Shown here: one piece after another, positions 17,674 through 25,235 of the stretch | Layout: every line of letters starts with the position of its first letter | How positions within the stretch are numbered: position 1 is the first letter of the stretch | From: a virus | Direction: 5' to 3' (one strand) | DNA: 38,253 nt | IMG/VR virus record: IMGVR_UViG_3300031269_000038 | Span: 1 to 38,253 of that record | Made by a program: the position numbers and the translations under genes | The notes under the pieces: generated by a model | What the model was told of the DNA's origin: nothing | Database searches by the model: none | What the model saw: the letters and a program-made list of their open reading frames with translations, nothing else

Positions 17674-18973
17674 TTTTAAACCCCAGCAAGCTCTTTAAGC
17701 CAGTCCCCTTTGATTTTATTGTTATACCCATACCCTGACCAACACGCCGCAACGGAACACCAACAGCCAATGCCAAAGCATCCGCCATATCAGGAGAACT
17801 CACGCCTCGTGACCGTAAGCTCTCTTTACTCTCTATCTGCATCTTATTTGACCTATTCATTGCATACGTAGGCGTACTCAACTCAGTCACCAACTTAGGC
17901 AAGTTAGGCAAACAACCACCCTTATCTAACCATTGTTTCATACCATGCCACATCTCTGCCTTAGCATTTGCATAGTAAGCACTCATAGCCCTACCACCAA
18001 AATTAACCTCACTAATACGTAAACCACGAGAACGCAATATATCTATCACACCCTCTCCGCGACCAGCATCAACTCGAACATAGTCAGGCTCAAAACTACG
18101 CATCAAACCCTCTACCTTATTCGCTACACTCACATTATCCATCTTGCGCATCACTATAGGCTCATAAGCTTTCAAACCCTGAACTGGAAATATAACACTA
18201 CTGTCATCACCATAACGCGCTATATCAACACCCAACACCTTTATACCACCAGTAACCTCTCTGTCGCTCAACGTCCTGCGCGTTGCCTCCATCGCTATAC
18301 CAGCAGGTATCAACACATCATCTCGACCAGCAGCAAAATCACACTCAAACTCACGCGCAAACGAACTCTCACTCATCTCACCACGCGCACTCTGTAACTC
18401 AGTATCAGGTATAATGCCAGTTGCACTCGCTGGATACGTCACCGCAAACCAATCAGGAGAATCAACAGCCTCCATATATATATCGTAAAACATATCTACA
18501 CCCTTAGGTGTACCAATAAACAATGCCCAACCCAACCTATCAGACAACGCAGGACGAACAACCTCACCCCACACAGCAGGACGCATGTCAGCTACCTCAT
18601 CCATCACAATCCCATCAAAATACAAACCACGTAAACTGTCAGGATTATCACCACCATACAAACTTATCCGCGAACCATTACCAAAATCTATCCTAAGCTC
18701 AGCCTCGTTAAACTTACAAGGAAAACCCATCAATGCCGCCTTGAACATATCCCAAGTAACATTCTTAGCCTGACGAAAAAATGGCGCTACATAAGCATAA
18801 CGACCATCATTGCGCCTCTCAGACAACGCAGCATTGCACAAACTCATCACCGCACAAACAGTCTTACCCATACGCCGATGACAAACCGCCACACCAAAAC
18901 GATGGCGGCTCATCAAATCATGCAACTCTAACTGAGGTACACGCGGCTCATAGTCAAGCTTTAACTCAGTCAA
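17660..18973 (-). CDS. terL: Terminase large subunit
   Basis: This 437-residue packaging motor has both domains. The ATPase has a Walker A variant CHRRMGKT (residues 31-38), and a hydrophobic-DE Walker B IVMDEVAD (122-129). The nuclease domain starts at about residue 245 (VLGVDIARYGDDSS), continues with YVRVDAGRGEGV and ends with DMADALALAVG, which hold the acidic metal ligands. It cuts and translocates DNA into the procapsid with the portal. It overlaps the upstream gene by 8 bases and the acetyltransferase by 14. The motor type resembles headful (pac) phages more than T7 gp19, in line with a circularly permuted genome, but this is an inference. Confidence 0.93.
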   Translation of the reverse strand: MTELKLDYEPRVPQLELHDLMSRHRFGVAVCHRRMGKTVCAVMSLCNAALSERRNDGRYAYVAPFFRQAKNVTWDMFKAALMGFPCKFNEAELRIDFGNGSRISLYGGDNPDSLRGLYFDGIVMDEVADMRPAVWGEVVRPALSDRLGWALFIGTPKGVDMFYDIYMEAVDSPDWFAVTYPASATGIIPDTELQSARGEMSESSFAREFECDFAAGRDDVLIPAGIAMEATRRTLSDREVTGGIKVLGVDIARYGDDSSVIFPVQGLKAYEPIVMRKMDNVSVANKVEGLMRSFEPDYVRVDAGRGEGVIDILRSRGLRISEVNFGGRAMSAYYANAKAEMWHGMKQWLDKGGCLPNLPKLVTELSTPTYAMNRSNKMQIESKESLRSRGVSSPDMADALALAVGVPLRRVGQGMGITIKSKGTGLKSLLGFKNGRR

Positions 18974-19382
18974 TATAACCCAAGTCCTCTACCTGTGAAT
19001 TCTTCTTCTTCTTCTTACCACTTACCTTGCGCTCATAACTCCTGTCCAAAGCCTCCTCCTTCTGACGCTTTCCTCCATAGTTATCCAACTGCTCAGGCAT
19101 AGCACCCTCTTTAGCAGCACGCTTTAACTTCTTCTCATAGTCATCAATAGGCTCTTTACGCTCCTTAACAACCTTACCACTCACAATAAATACCGTGCGA
19201 ACCCTACGAAAACCATCAACCGTTTTACGTAGGTGGTCACGAATGTAACCCTTCTTTATCATACTACGAGCTATACTCTCCTCGTCAGTGTCCAACTCAA
19301 ACTCAGCCTCATACCATTCTGGCATCTGACCACCAGCTTTCTTCACTATACATTCGCCTTCGATTTTCCATTTTGTAGTCAT
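18966..19382 (-). CDS. Unknown basic protein before terminase; possible packaging factor
   Basis: This 138-residue protein has an alpha/beta N-terminal half (WYEAEFELDTDEESIARSMIKKG) that looks like a small sensor- or DNA-binding-type fold. The C-terminal half is highly charged and ends in a Lys cluster (KKKKK). It overlaps the large terminase by 8 bases and has a good AGGAG ribosome site. A basic, charged protein in this place could be a small terminase subunit or a packaging accessory. I see no helix-turn-helix that would settle it. Confidence 0.5.
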   Translation of the reverse strand: MTTKWKIEGECIVKKAGGQMPEWYEAEFELDTDEESIARSMIKKGYIRDHLRKTVDGFRRVRTVFIVSGKVVKERKEPIDDYEKKLKRAAKEGAMPEQLDNYGGKRQKEEALDRSYERKVSGKKKKKNSQVEDLGYID

Positions 19383-19431
19383 TTACATATCTCCTTTTAG
19401 TCCAATGAAATTATTGTGTGGTGGGTGTTAT

Positions 19432-19468
19432 AGGGGTACCCCTCCGCGCACAAAGGGGGTATACCCCC
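19432..19468. repeat. Two adjacent perfect GC palindromes in the terminase operon
   Basis: AGGGGTACCCCT (19432-19443) and GGGGGTATACCCCC (19455-19468) are perfect palindromes 11 bases apart in the 102-base gap between the first two late genes. They contrast sharply with the AT-rich surroundings. The position next to terminase genes makes a packaging-initiation (pac/cos) site plausible. As RNA, each could form a short hairpin, but no long U-tract follows, so a strong terminator is unlikely. Confidence 0.6.
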
Positions 19469-19484
19469 CTCAGGAGGATATCAG

Positions 19485-19871
19485 TCAATCCTCATCATCA
19501 CAAGTGATTTTGTCCGCCTCTATTGTGGTGAGGCTGTTAGGTGGCGCAGGTATGGCGCTTACAATAGTATAGGCCACACTCTTATTCACTTGTGTTGTCT
19601 GCACAGGCTTGCCCTTAGCCCTGTCTAGTATGGCATTAGCAGCGCTGACGATGGCTGCGTCGCTCTTACCGCTATCCATTATACGGCGCAATGCGGCAAG
19701 CGCCTCATCAACACCGCTTGCGAGGGCTTCATCATAGGGCTGCTGTTGCATATTAAGAGTGCTGTCGTCGTGTTCTATCGCATCACAAGGCACGCCCGCG
19801 AGGCGGCAAGCTTCAGGATAGGACGCGCCTCCGTTCATGTATTGTATAACTAATGGGTGCTTCTCACTCAT
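19485..19871 (-). CDS. Putative terminase small subunit
   Basis: The product has 128 residues from the ATG at 19869-19871. An upstream in-frame ATG adds a hydrophobic 12-residue leader of doubtful value, so I use the inner start, which begins MSEKHPLVIQYMNGG. Residues about 15-30 (GGASYPEACRLAGVP) look like a helix-turn-helix. The segment SAANAILDRAKGKPVQTT is very common in small phage DNA-binding and terminase-associated proteins. It is the first gene of the late arm, upstream of the large terminase, as expected for the pac-recognition subunit. A weak ribosome site leaves the start uncertain. Confidence 0.6.
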   Translation of the reverse strand: MSEKHPLVIQYMNGGASYPEACRLAGVPCDAIEHDDSTLNMQQQPYDEALASGVDEALAALRRIMDSGKSDAAIVSAANAILDRAKGKPVQTTQVNKSVAYTIVSAIPAPPNSLTTIEADKITCDDED

Positions 19872-20096
19872 AGCGCTATTATATAGCAGGAATAGGAATA
19901 AATGCAATAGAAACGGGGTGATAATATGGCCTAGAGTGATAATGTATAGTATGTAAACTAATCAAAGGAATACAGTCCTAATATCATTACTAATAGGAAT
20001 AATGTCACACTACATAATATTAGGAATTTAATCATATATCATCGGAGCATGTAAAAAGCCTATATAATTAATACACTGAACATGTGAACACAAGCA

Positions 20097-20237
20097 CCGC
20101 ACACAACCTGTTCACTAATTTTTCCTTTAATATCAATACCTTACTATTATTTTTATAGTGAACATTCAGTATTATAAAATAAAGTATTGAATATTTTTTT
20201 TAAAAAGATAGGGAAAAGTTGTGTGCGTTGTGTGCGG
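20097..20237. repeat. Nested long-range inverted repeats in the control region
   Basis: CCGCACACAAC (20097-20107) is the exact reverse complement of GTTGTGTGCGG (20227-20237), which is itself preceded by a tandem partial copy (20218-20227). Inside lies a second pair, TGTTCACTA (20109-20117) and TAGTGAACA (20156-20164). A further GTGAACA is at 20084-20090. The enclosed DNA is very AT-rich with A/T tracts. The layout suits paired binding sites for a dimeric protein or an origin. Confidence 0.65.
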
Positions 20238-20286
20238 ACAGCATTTCTGCGGCCTCCAGATGTGCGGAAAAGTGCGTTTTGGTGCG
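20223..20286. repeat. Phased GTGCG repeats (iteron-like)
   Basis: Five same-strand GTGCG copies start at 20223, 20232, 20262, 20272 and 20282. The spacings are 9, 30, 10 and 10 bases, so all lie near the same helical face. They sit next to an AT-rich A/T-tract segment, as iterons beside a DNA-unwinding element do. They may bind a replication initiator or an early regulator. This was read directly from sequence; function is inferred. Confidence 0.5.
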
Positions 20287-20462
20287 TTGGTCATAATACA
20301 GCATGTAATAACACCATAAAAACGCTAACATCTGGTAGAAACACCTAGTAAAATATACAAAATTGTAAATTGCGCTATGTAAAGTACTGCGCAATATTAT
20401 TTCGTTCGCGTCTAAAGGCCACGTAATAATATTGCTAATTGTGTAAAAACGACATAAAACAC

Positions 20463-20492
20463 TTGAGTATGTAATAATTACGTGTATATAAT
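20463..20492 (+). promoter_or_regulatory. Main early promoter (sigma70 type)
   Basis: TTGAGT (20463-20468), an 18-base spacer and a perfect TATAAT (20487-20492) lie about 40 bases before the first early gene. This is the best -10 box seen in the window. It would drive the early arm with the unmodified host RNA polymerase, as expected for a phage without its own polymerase. The leader then carries AAACACAACAACGGGAAG as the ribosome site. Confidence 0.75.
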
Positions 20493-20528
20493 GGGGATAG
20501 TTAAACACAACAACGGGAAGACAAGATA

Positions 20529-20765
20529 ATGAGAATAGATAACAAACAAGCCGATATATTGCATGGCCTTTTCGCGCACTGCGCAAGCGTGCATTTTGAT
20601 AATACCAGCCCAGACTACTCATTTTACGCCGATATTTTAGATAAAGCAGGCGTGCCGTGGATGGTTCAAAACCTAGTCGCCAGTGCAGCCGAAAACCGCA
20701 ATAATGTGCATGGCTTGTATTTTAAAACAGTTTTGAAAAATAACGGCATTGAAATCACAACATAA
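20529..20765 (+). CDS. First early gene, unknown small protein
   Basis: This 78-residue soluble protein contains Cys, His and aromatic residues (LFAHCASVHF) and no recognised domain. It starts 37 bases after the early -10 box with a GGGAAG ribosome site. First early genes of lytic phages often encode host take-over or anti-defence factors, which is the most that context allows here. Confidence 0.6.
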   Translation: MRIDNKQADILHGLFAHCASVHFDNTSPDYSFYADILDKAGVPWMVQNLVASAAENRNNVHGLYFKTVLKNNGIEITT

Positions 20766-20779
20766 GGAAAGATAAGAAA

Positions 20780-21001
20780 ATGAGAAACACAGTAAAAATA
20801 ATTGCTTCAAGATACGATACAGGCGGAAACGCCATTGAGTGGAAAATCACATCTGTTATAGACACGGGCGGGCAGGCCGATAAGAAAGCTCGGGCATGGG
20901 CAAGAAAAAAAGCGCGGGAGGTTTTGGGGGCTTGGTATTTTTATAAAAACCCTCCGTCACAGGGCGAGGTTGATCTAAAAATTAACGGAATTGAAAAATA
21001 A
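20780..21001 (+). CDS. Unknown small basic early protein
   Basis: The product has 73 residues. A beta-strand start (NTVKIIASRYDTGGNAIEWKITSVID) is followed by a basic helix (KKARAWARKKAREVLGAW). The basic helix suggests nucleic-acid or acidic-partner contact. It follows the first early gene by 14 bases with an AAGGAAAG ribosome site. No family is recognised. Confidence 0.6.
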   Translation: MRNTVKIIASRYDTGGNAIEWKITSVIDTGGQADKKARAWARKKAREVLGAWYFYKNPPSQGEVDLKINGIEK

Positions 21002-21019
21002 CATAAGAAGGAATATAAA

Positions 21020-21256
21020 ATGACTGATCTAACATACACAAAAAACGGCATGTTCACTACATTCTATCCAGAAACACCACAAGGCAAAGAGGCGTGGACG
21101 GATATGCACAACCAAGGGGCGCCAAACGGAAGGATACTATCAATACACGCCAAGGACGTACTGGCGCAGCTACGGAAGGCGGGTTATGGCGTAAAGAGAG
21201 CAAAGCCCGTTACCGTTGCGGATATGGATGCAATATTTGCGGAATTAGAAATTTAA
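21020..21256 (+). CDS. Unknown small early protein
   Basis: This 78-residue alpha/beta protein starts MTDLTYTKNGMFTTFYPETPQGKEAW and ends with an acidic helix (DMDAIFAELEI). An AAGGA site precedes it. Similar short proteins with a PxTxxGxxAW pattern are frequent in early regions of phages, without assigned function. No membrane segment is present. Confidence 0.55.
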   Translation: MTDLTYTKNGMFTTFYPETPQGKEAWTDMHNQGAPNGRILSIHAKDVLAQLRKAGYGVKRAKPVTVADMDAIFAELEI

Positions 21257-21273
21257 TAACAGACATACTCGCA

Positions 21274-21304
21274 TTGAATAAGGTGCGCGTTAGCCTGCTA
21301 TTTT
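21274..21304 (+). promoter_or_regulatory. Weak secondary early promoter candidate
   Basis: TTGAAT (21274-21279) and TATTTT (21299-21304) are 19 bases apart, and the following leader repeats the AAACACAACAA-GGAAG arrangement of the main early leader. The repeated layout is the main reason to note it. The box scores alone are modest. Confidence 0.3.
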
Positions 21305-21336
21305 GTAGGAGTAAACACAACAAAAGGAAGAGAACC

Positions 21337-21648
21337 ATGAAAGAACTAACAGAAAATATAAGATACGAATTCAGAACACCCGCTGGAATGCACAAAGAAT
21401 ACTTAGATAATCTGGTTCATACATTCGGGATTCATTGGATAGAACACCACAGAGACGCCCATAATTGGGATTGTGACACCGTAGAAATATGCAAGCAGGA
21501 TTCGCGGGGGGTTTTATCAGTGTCATTGTATGAAGGCTCTAGGCACGTTAACCAAGAATTTTGCGGCAACACTACGAAGGAATTAGTTGCGTTCATGAGC
21601 GGGTTTATTTATGGCAAGAAATGGCACTCATTAAAGAAAGAGGGATAG
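21337..21648 (+). CDS. Unknown early protein
   Basis: The product has 103 residues from ATG 21337, chosen because AAGGAAG lies just upstream. The open frame runs farther back, but that part overlaps the previous gene and lacks a ribosome site. The protein has a His/Trp-rich centre (GIHWIEHHRDAHNWDCDTVEIC), which could bind metal, and a basic end. No family is recognised. Confidence 0.6.
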   Translation: MKELTENIRYEFRTPAGMHKEYLDNLVHTFGIHWIEHHRDAHNWDCDTVEICKQDSRGVLSVSLYEGSRHVNQEFCGNTTKELVAFMSGFIYGKKWHSLKKEG

Positions 21649-21652
21649 GATT

Positions 21653-21862
21653 ATGACTATAGAAAACATTAAAAACAGTACCGTATATAAACAAGTATTA
21701 GCTGATAGTTTTGGCGGAGTTATGTACGATGTAAGCAATCGCAATAAATATGATGCAGATAATATCATTCAATTGTGGGATCAACTAACCGCATCTCAAA
21801 AGGGCGCTAGTGGTGGCATTATGAAGGGCGCTTTAGAGTTTTTGAAGGAGGAAGGAGCATGA
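21653..21862 (+). CDS. Unknown small early protein
   Basis: The product has 69 residues, mostly helical, with NIIQLWDQLTASQKGASGGIMKGALEFLKEE at the end. It follows the previous gene by four bases and overlaps the next start by four (ATGA). It is coupled within a small early operon. No domain is recognised. Confidence 0.6.
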   Translation: MTIENIKNSTVYKQVLADSFGGVMYDVSNRNKYDADNIIQLWDQLTASQKGASGGIMKGALEFLKEEGA

Positions 21863-22089
21863 AAAAGCATATGTGGCCGCATTGGTTGCCTAAGGGCAAC
21901 ATAACAAGCTTCCCTTTAACAAAAGAACAGGTGAACTATATAAAACCAGTTTTCAATTTATCTAGAAAAGGGGAGTTAGACGGTATGCGGTTAGATTGCC
22001 GTGGGGAAGGGGTTGTTGGTTTAAACTGCAACTATAAAACATTCATGCGCAGATTCGCGTATTTCAACAGGGATAAAAACTATGATTAA
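21859..22089 (+). CDS. Unknown small early protein
   Basis: The product has 76 residues with a basic, aromatic start (MKKHMWPHWLPKG) and an ending rich in Arg, Phe and Tyr. An excellent AAGGAGGAAGG ribosome site precedes it, and an ATGA junction links it to the upstream gene. It overlaps the next gene by 8 bases. Function unknown. Confidence 0.58.
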   Translation: MKKHMWPHWLPKGNITSFPLTKEQVNYIKPVFNLSRKGELDGMRLDCRGEGVVGLNCNYKTFMRRFAYFNRDKNYD

Positions 22090-22381
22090 ATTAATAATGC
22101 ACACACAAGGGCCGTGGTTGAGTAACGCGTGGACCGGCTCCGGCGATCACGAAATAGAGGCGCCTTCGGGCCTTGCCGTAGCCACTATTAAAGGATGTTA
22201 CGAAAATTCGGAGGCAAACGCCCGATTAATAACCGAGGCCCCTAATTTACTTTATGCTTTGGAATATGTTCTACTCGCCCACTCGCATGACGGGGCCTTG
22301 ACAACGGGCTCCGCACTATTAAGCCCAGCTATCGAAAACAAAATCAAAAACGCGATTAATAAAGCGAAAGGCGCAACATGA
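22082..22381 (+). CDS. Conserved phage protein, HTxGPW ... NARLIxxAPxLLxALE type
   Basis: This 99-residue protein belongs to a family that is very common in phages of proteobacteria. The start HTQGPWLSN, the SEANARLITEAPNLLYALEYVL segment (about residues 43-65) and a helical tail are characteristic. The family has no established function. It overlaps both neighbours by short ATG-containing junctions (8 and 4 bases). Confidence 0.68.
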   Translation: MIKLIMHTQGPWLSNAWTGSGDHEIEAPSGLAVATIKGCYENSEANARLITEAPNLLYALEYVLLAHSHDGALTTGSALLSPAIENKIKNAINKAKGAT

Positions 22382-22488
22382 TTAAATTAATAATAAAACA
22401 TTATCCCGTTACAAAATGGGAGCCTAAAAGCTATAACTGGACCGCAAGAACATTATTATTCAAGGTATGGGAAAAGGATGTATCATGA
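22378..22488 (+). CDS. 36-residue basic peptide
   Basis: A short reading frame starts at ATG 22378, overlapping the stop of the gene before it (ATGA), and ends at TGA 22486-22488. The product is basic and Trp-rich (W14, W21, W31), with an MIKLI start like that of its upstream neighbour. The similar start may reflect a small local duplication. Coding status rests on the coupled junctions at both ends. Confidence 0.4.
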   Translation: MIKLIIKHYPVTKWEPKSYNWTARTLLFKVWEKDVS

Positions 22489-22631
22489 TTTATAACCCAC
22501 ACGCTTACAGCACTACAGCCATGATGGAGACTAATCTATTGAGCCACCACACCGGATTGCTCAAAAATCAAATACTATCGGTTATCTATACCAGTACGGG
22601 AGCTATGATAGTTTTAAGCATAGCAATATAG
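22485..22631 (+). CDS. 48-residue peptide with C-terminal hydrophobic segment
   Basis: It starts at ATG 22485, overlapping the previous stop (ATGA), and ends at TAG 22629-22631. Residues about 29-48 (QILSVIYTSTGAMIVLSIAI) form one hydrophobic stretch that could insert in the inner membrane. It is the last gene before a strong terminator. Small membrane peptides in early operons may act on the host envelope, but no role is shown. Confidence 0.4.
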   Translation: MIYNPHAYSTTAMMETNLLSHHTGLLKNQILSVIYTSTGAMIVLSIAI

Positions 22632-22687
22632 ACATGCTGCATTAAACATGATAAATTTTTTATCTCTTTTCCTTAAGAGTAACTATA

Positions 22688-22722
22688 CCGCGCAGGACGT
22701 AAACCCCTTGCGCGGTTTTTTT
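22688..22722 (+). terminator. Rho-independent terminator of the first early operon
   Basis: CCGCGCA (22688-22694) pairs with TGCGCGG (22709-22715), followed by seven T residues (22716-22722). It closes the block of small early genes and separates it from the replication block. Confidence 0.85.
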
Positions 22723-22812
22723 ATGCCTTTAGCCCTACGACACAGGGCAACAAATTACAGCGCTCAATAATATAGTAGTCGATTGGCGGAGTGTTTTTAT
22801 AATTGTCAAGTG

Positions 22813-22851
22813 AAATAAGTTAAAAAAATAATTTGCAATTAATACTTATTT
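22813..22851. promoter_or_regulatory. Inverted repeat before the primase-helicase gene, operator candidate
   Basis: AAATAAGT (22813-22820) and ACTTATTT (22844-22851) are perfect inverted copies 23 bases apart, in an AT-rich gap after the terminator. TTGTCA at 22803-22808 could be a -35 box, with an A/T-rich -10 inside the repeat. It may be an operator for replication genes. The small XRE protein is one possible ligand. Confidence 0.4.
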
Positions 22852-22894
22852 AAGAAATTATTACATAGGGTTCAAACATAAGAAAAATAGCACA

Positions 22895-25189
22895 ATGACA
22901 AAACAATTTATCGATAATTTTATAAATGCTTTATCCAGAGATGGGTACGAGCCAGCTAAACCAATAACAGATGCGACATCGGGCGTGGTTTGGCCGAGGT
23001 TACGCTATGAGGGCGAGAAGAAGCCGAGTGGCAGGTTTTACCTATGGATAGAGGGCGACAGGGCAAGCGCAAGCTATGGGAGCGACAAGGACCCTATGGG
23101 GTTTAAAACGTGGGTATCATGGGAAGGGCAAAGCCTATCGAATGAAGACTTGAAGGCTGCTAAGGCATGGCAGAAGAAAAAAGACGATGAGCTTGCACGC
23201 ATGCGAGCCGTTGAACAAGAGCGCGTTAAGGGCGAGGTGTTAGAGGTATGGAAAGGCGCGGATAAGCCAACGCCTGATCATGACTATGCTTTGATGAAGG
23301 GCTTAATAAGGCTGGATGGCGTTCGATTATACAAGCGCAATATTGTAGTGCCGATTATAAACACGGACACAGGTCAGCTTGAGAGCTTGCAATATATATC
23401 AGATAGGGGCGCAAAGTGGTTTCATACGGGCGGCGCTATAAATGGTAATTGCCTGCCATTGAAAGAGCCGAGCGAGCCTATGGATGAGATTTATATATGC
23501 GAGGGTTACAGCACAGGTATGACAATAAGACAGGTTATGGCTAAGCCTGTCATTGTGGCGTTTAATGCAGGCAACATGAAAGCAGTTACTGAAAAAGCGC
23601 GTGTTAAATATCCAGATGCAAAGATTATTATTGCGGGGGATAACGACCAATTTCCGAGCGATAACTGGCCTACGAATAAGAAGTGGGTTAATACAGGCGA
23701 GCAGTCGAGCATCAAGGCAAGCGCTAAGACGCAAGGCATTATAAAAATACCTGATTTTGAAGAAGTAGACTTTGAAGAAAAGCCGACAGATTGGAACGAT
23801 TACTATAGACTTTATGGTGATAATTCATTAAAGTTGGAATTGTCATGTTTGAACCTTGTGACAACCCCAGCGCCAGAGCCAGCACCCATCGCGGAGAATG
23901 TTGGTTCTGGCGTTTCTGTTACCGCCCCAGAAGCTTATGACATAAACGAAAATAACTGGTTAAGCCCTATTGGTATCAAGCGCAAAGATAACCGGCCAGA
24001 GGGCGTTTGGGATACAAAATTCTCAGACCATAACGCTATTTTAATGTTTAAATACGACCCATTATGGGCGGGTATGTTTGTTTTCGATGAGTTTAGACAG
24101 CAAGAGGTTATTGTAAAGCCGTTGCCGTGGGAAAAAGTAGAAGGGTTTAAGGCTAGACAGATCGAACAATACGACCTGACCGAGATTAAAAGCAGGATAC
24201 GAGCGCGTAATATAAATATTTCAAGTGATACGGAATTGCGCAATATCTTAAACGTGGTATCGAGGCACAAAACTATCCATCCAGTGAGAGAGACATTTAA
24301 GCGCATGGAGTGGGATGGACAGCCAAGGCTTGATGATTGGTTAATCGACTATGCGCAGGCAGTGAGCCAACCGAAAAAATATATACAGGCGGTTAGCAAG
24401 TGTTTTTTATTGGCGGCGGTTAAGCGTATTTTAAATGCAGGCGAGCCGTTTCACCACATGCTAGTTTTAGAGGGTTCGCAATCGGCGGGTAAGTCAAGTT
24501 TATTAAAAGCGCTTGCTACGTTCGGACATCAAAATTATTTCAGTGACGCATTAAGTTTTGCTAATATAGGCAACCCAAATTTAGCACAGTTTTTGCGCGG
24601 TAATTTGTTATTTGAATTTGCCGAGCTATCAGGCATGAGCAACAAAGATAGGAATGTTATCAAGTCATTTATGACTCAAACGCATGATGAGATATTACCG
24701 AAATATTCTAACATTGTGGAGAAATGGCCTAGACAATTCGTTATGGCAGGAAGCACAAACGATAGCGATTGGTTAAACGACCCGACAGGAGGGCGTAGAT
24801 TTTGGCCTGTTAAGGTTGGCAAAATTGATGTGGCTGGTTTTAATTTAGTCAAAGAGCAGATATGGGCGGAGGCAGTGTATCGCGCCGAGCAAGGTGAGCC
24901 TCACTTTATTAATGTTGACGACCCTATTTATAAGCTTGCACAGCTTGAGCAGGTGGATAGGTTTGATGGTCATGTATGGCAAGATGTGGTGATGAGCTAT
25001 GTTGAGGGCAAGGACAGTGTGAGCATTGACGAGGTGTTGACTAAGGCAATCAATAAACCCAAAGAGCGCTGGAACAAGAACGACAAGCGAGACATTGCGG
25101 AGATATTGAGAGCCGAGGGGTGGGAGAATAAAACAATCTGGGATGTATCCATAAAGAAGAACGTAAGAAGATGGTGTCGCAATAATTAA
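22895..25189 (+). CDS. Toprim/VirE-type primase-helicase
   Basis: This 764-residue replication protein has two modules. Residues about 198-252 are a Toprim domain with the EG motif (CEGYSTG, 202-208) and the acidic pair in AGDNDQ (247-252), expected to synthesise or support primers. Residues about 465-680 are a VirE-type superfamily 3 ATPase: Walker A GSQSAGKSS (about 527-535), Walker B LLFEFAEL (about 571-578) and the GSTNDSDWLNDPTGGRRFW segment with an arginine finger. No CHC2 zinc finger is seen at the N-terminus. It probably unwinds the origin and recruits host DNA polymerase, as the phage encodes none. The ribosome site is weak. Its TAA is immediately followed by the helicase frame. Confidence 0.88.
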   Translation: MTKQFIDNFINALSRDGYEPAKPITDATSGVVWPRLRYEGEKKPSGRFYLWIEGDRASASYGSDKDPMGFKTWVSWEGQSLSNEDLKAAKAWQKKKDDELARMRAVEQERVKGEVLEVWKGADKPTPDHDYALMKGLIRLDGVRLYKRNIVVPIINTDTGQLESLQYISDRGAKWFHTGGAINGNCLPLKEPSEPMDEIYICEGYSTGMTIRQVMAKPVIVAFNAGNMKAVTEKARVKYPDAKIIIAGDNDQFPSDNWPTNKKWVNTGEQSSIKASAKTQGIIKIPDFEEVDFEEKPTDWNDYYRLYGDNSLKLELSCLNLVTTPAPEPAPIAENVGSGVSVTAPEAYDINENNWLSPIGIKRKDNRPEGVWDTKFSDHNAILMFKYDPLWAGMFVFDEFRQQEVIVKPLPWEKVEGFKARQIEQYDLTEIKSRIRARNINISSDTELRNILNVVSRHKTIHPVRETFKRMEWDGQPRLDDWLIDYAQAVSQPKKYIQAVSKCFLLAAVKRILNAGEPFHHMLVLEGSQSAGKSSLLKALATFGHQNYFSDALSFANIGNPNLAQFLRGNLLFEFAELSGMSNKDRNVIKSFMTQTHDEILPKYSNIVEKWPRQFVMAGSTNDSDWLNDPTGGRRFWPVKVGKIDVAGFNLVKEQIWAEAVYRAEQGEPHFINVDDPIYKLAQLEQVDRFDGHVWQDVVMSYVEGKDSVSIDEVLTKAINKPKERWNKNDKRDIAEILRAEGWENKTIWDVSIKKNVRRWCRNN

Positions 25190-25235
25190 TTTATATCCAG
25201 ACCAAGGCAGACAGATTGAAGCCACAGCACACGCA

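Larger units (their letters stand above)
19872..20528. promoter_or_regulatory. Divergent early/late control region, no protein gene
   Basis: This AT-rich 657-base gap separates the leftward late arm from the rightward early arm. It holds an inverted repeat CCTAATAT/ATATTAGG (19977-19984 with 20017-20024), copies of GTGAACA in both orientations, long-range inverted repeats, a GTGCG-rich tract and the early promoter. A minus-strand frame can be read across 20200-20622, but it overlaps the first early gene and the promoter, so I do not call it. Control of both arms, and possibly the replication origin, is inferred. Confidence 0.65.

Noticed and set aside
20200-20622. 140-codon minus-strand frame across the control region
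   Set aside because: It overlaps the early promoter and the first early gene, has no ribosome site, and its product is Tyr/Cys/His-rich as expected for AT-rich non-coding DNA.
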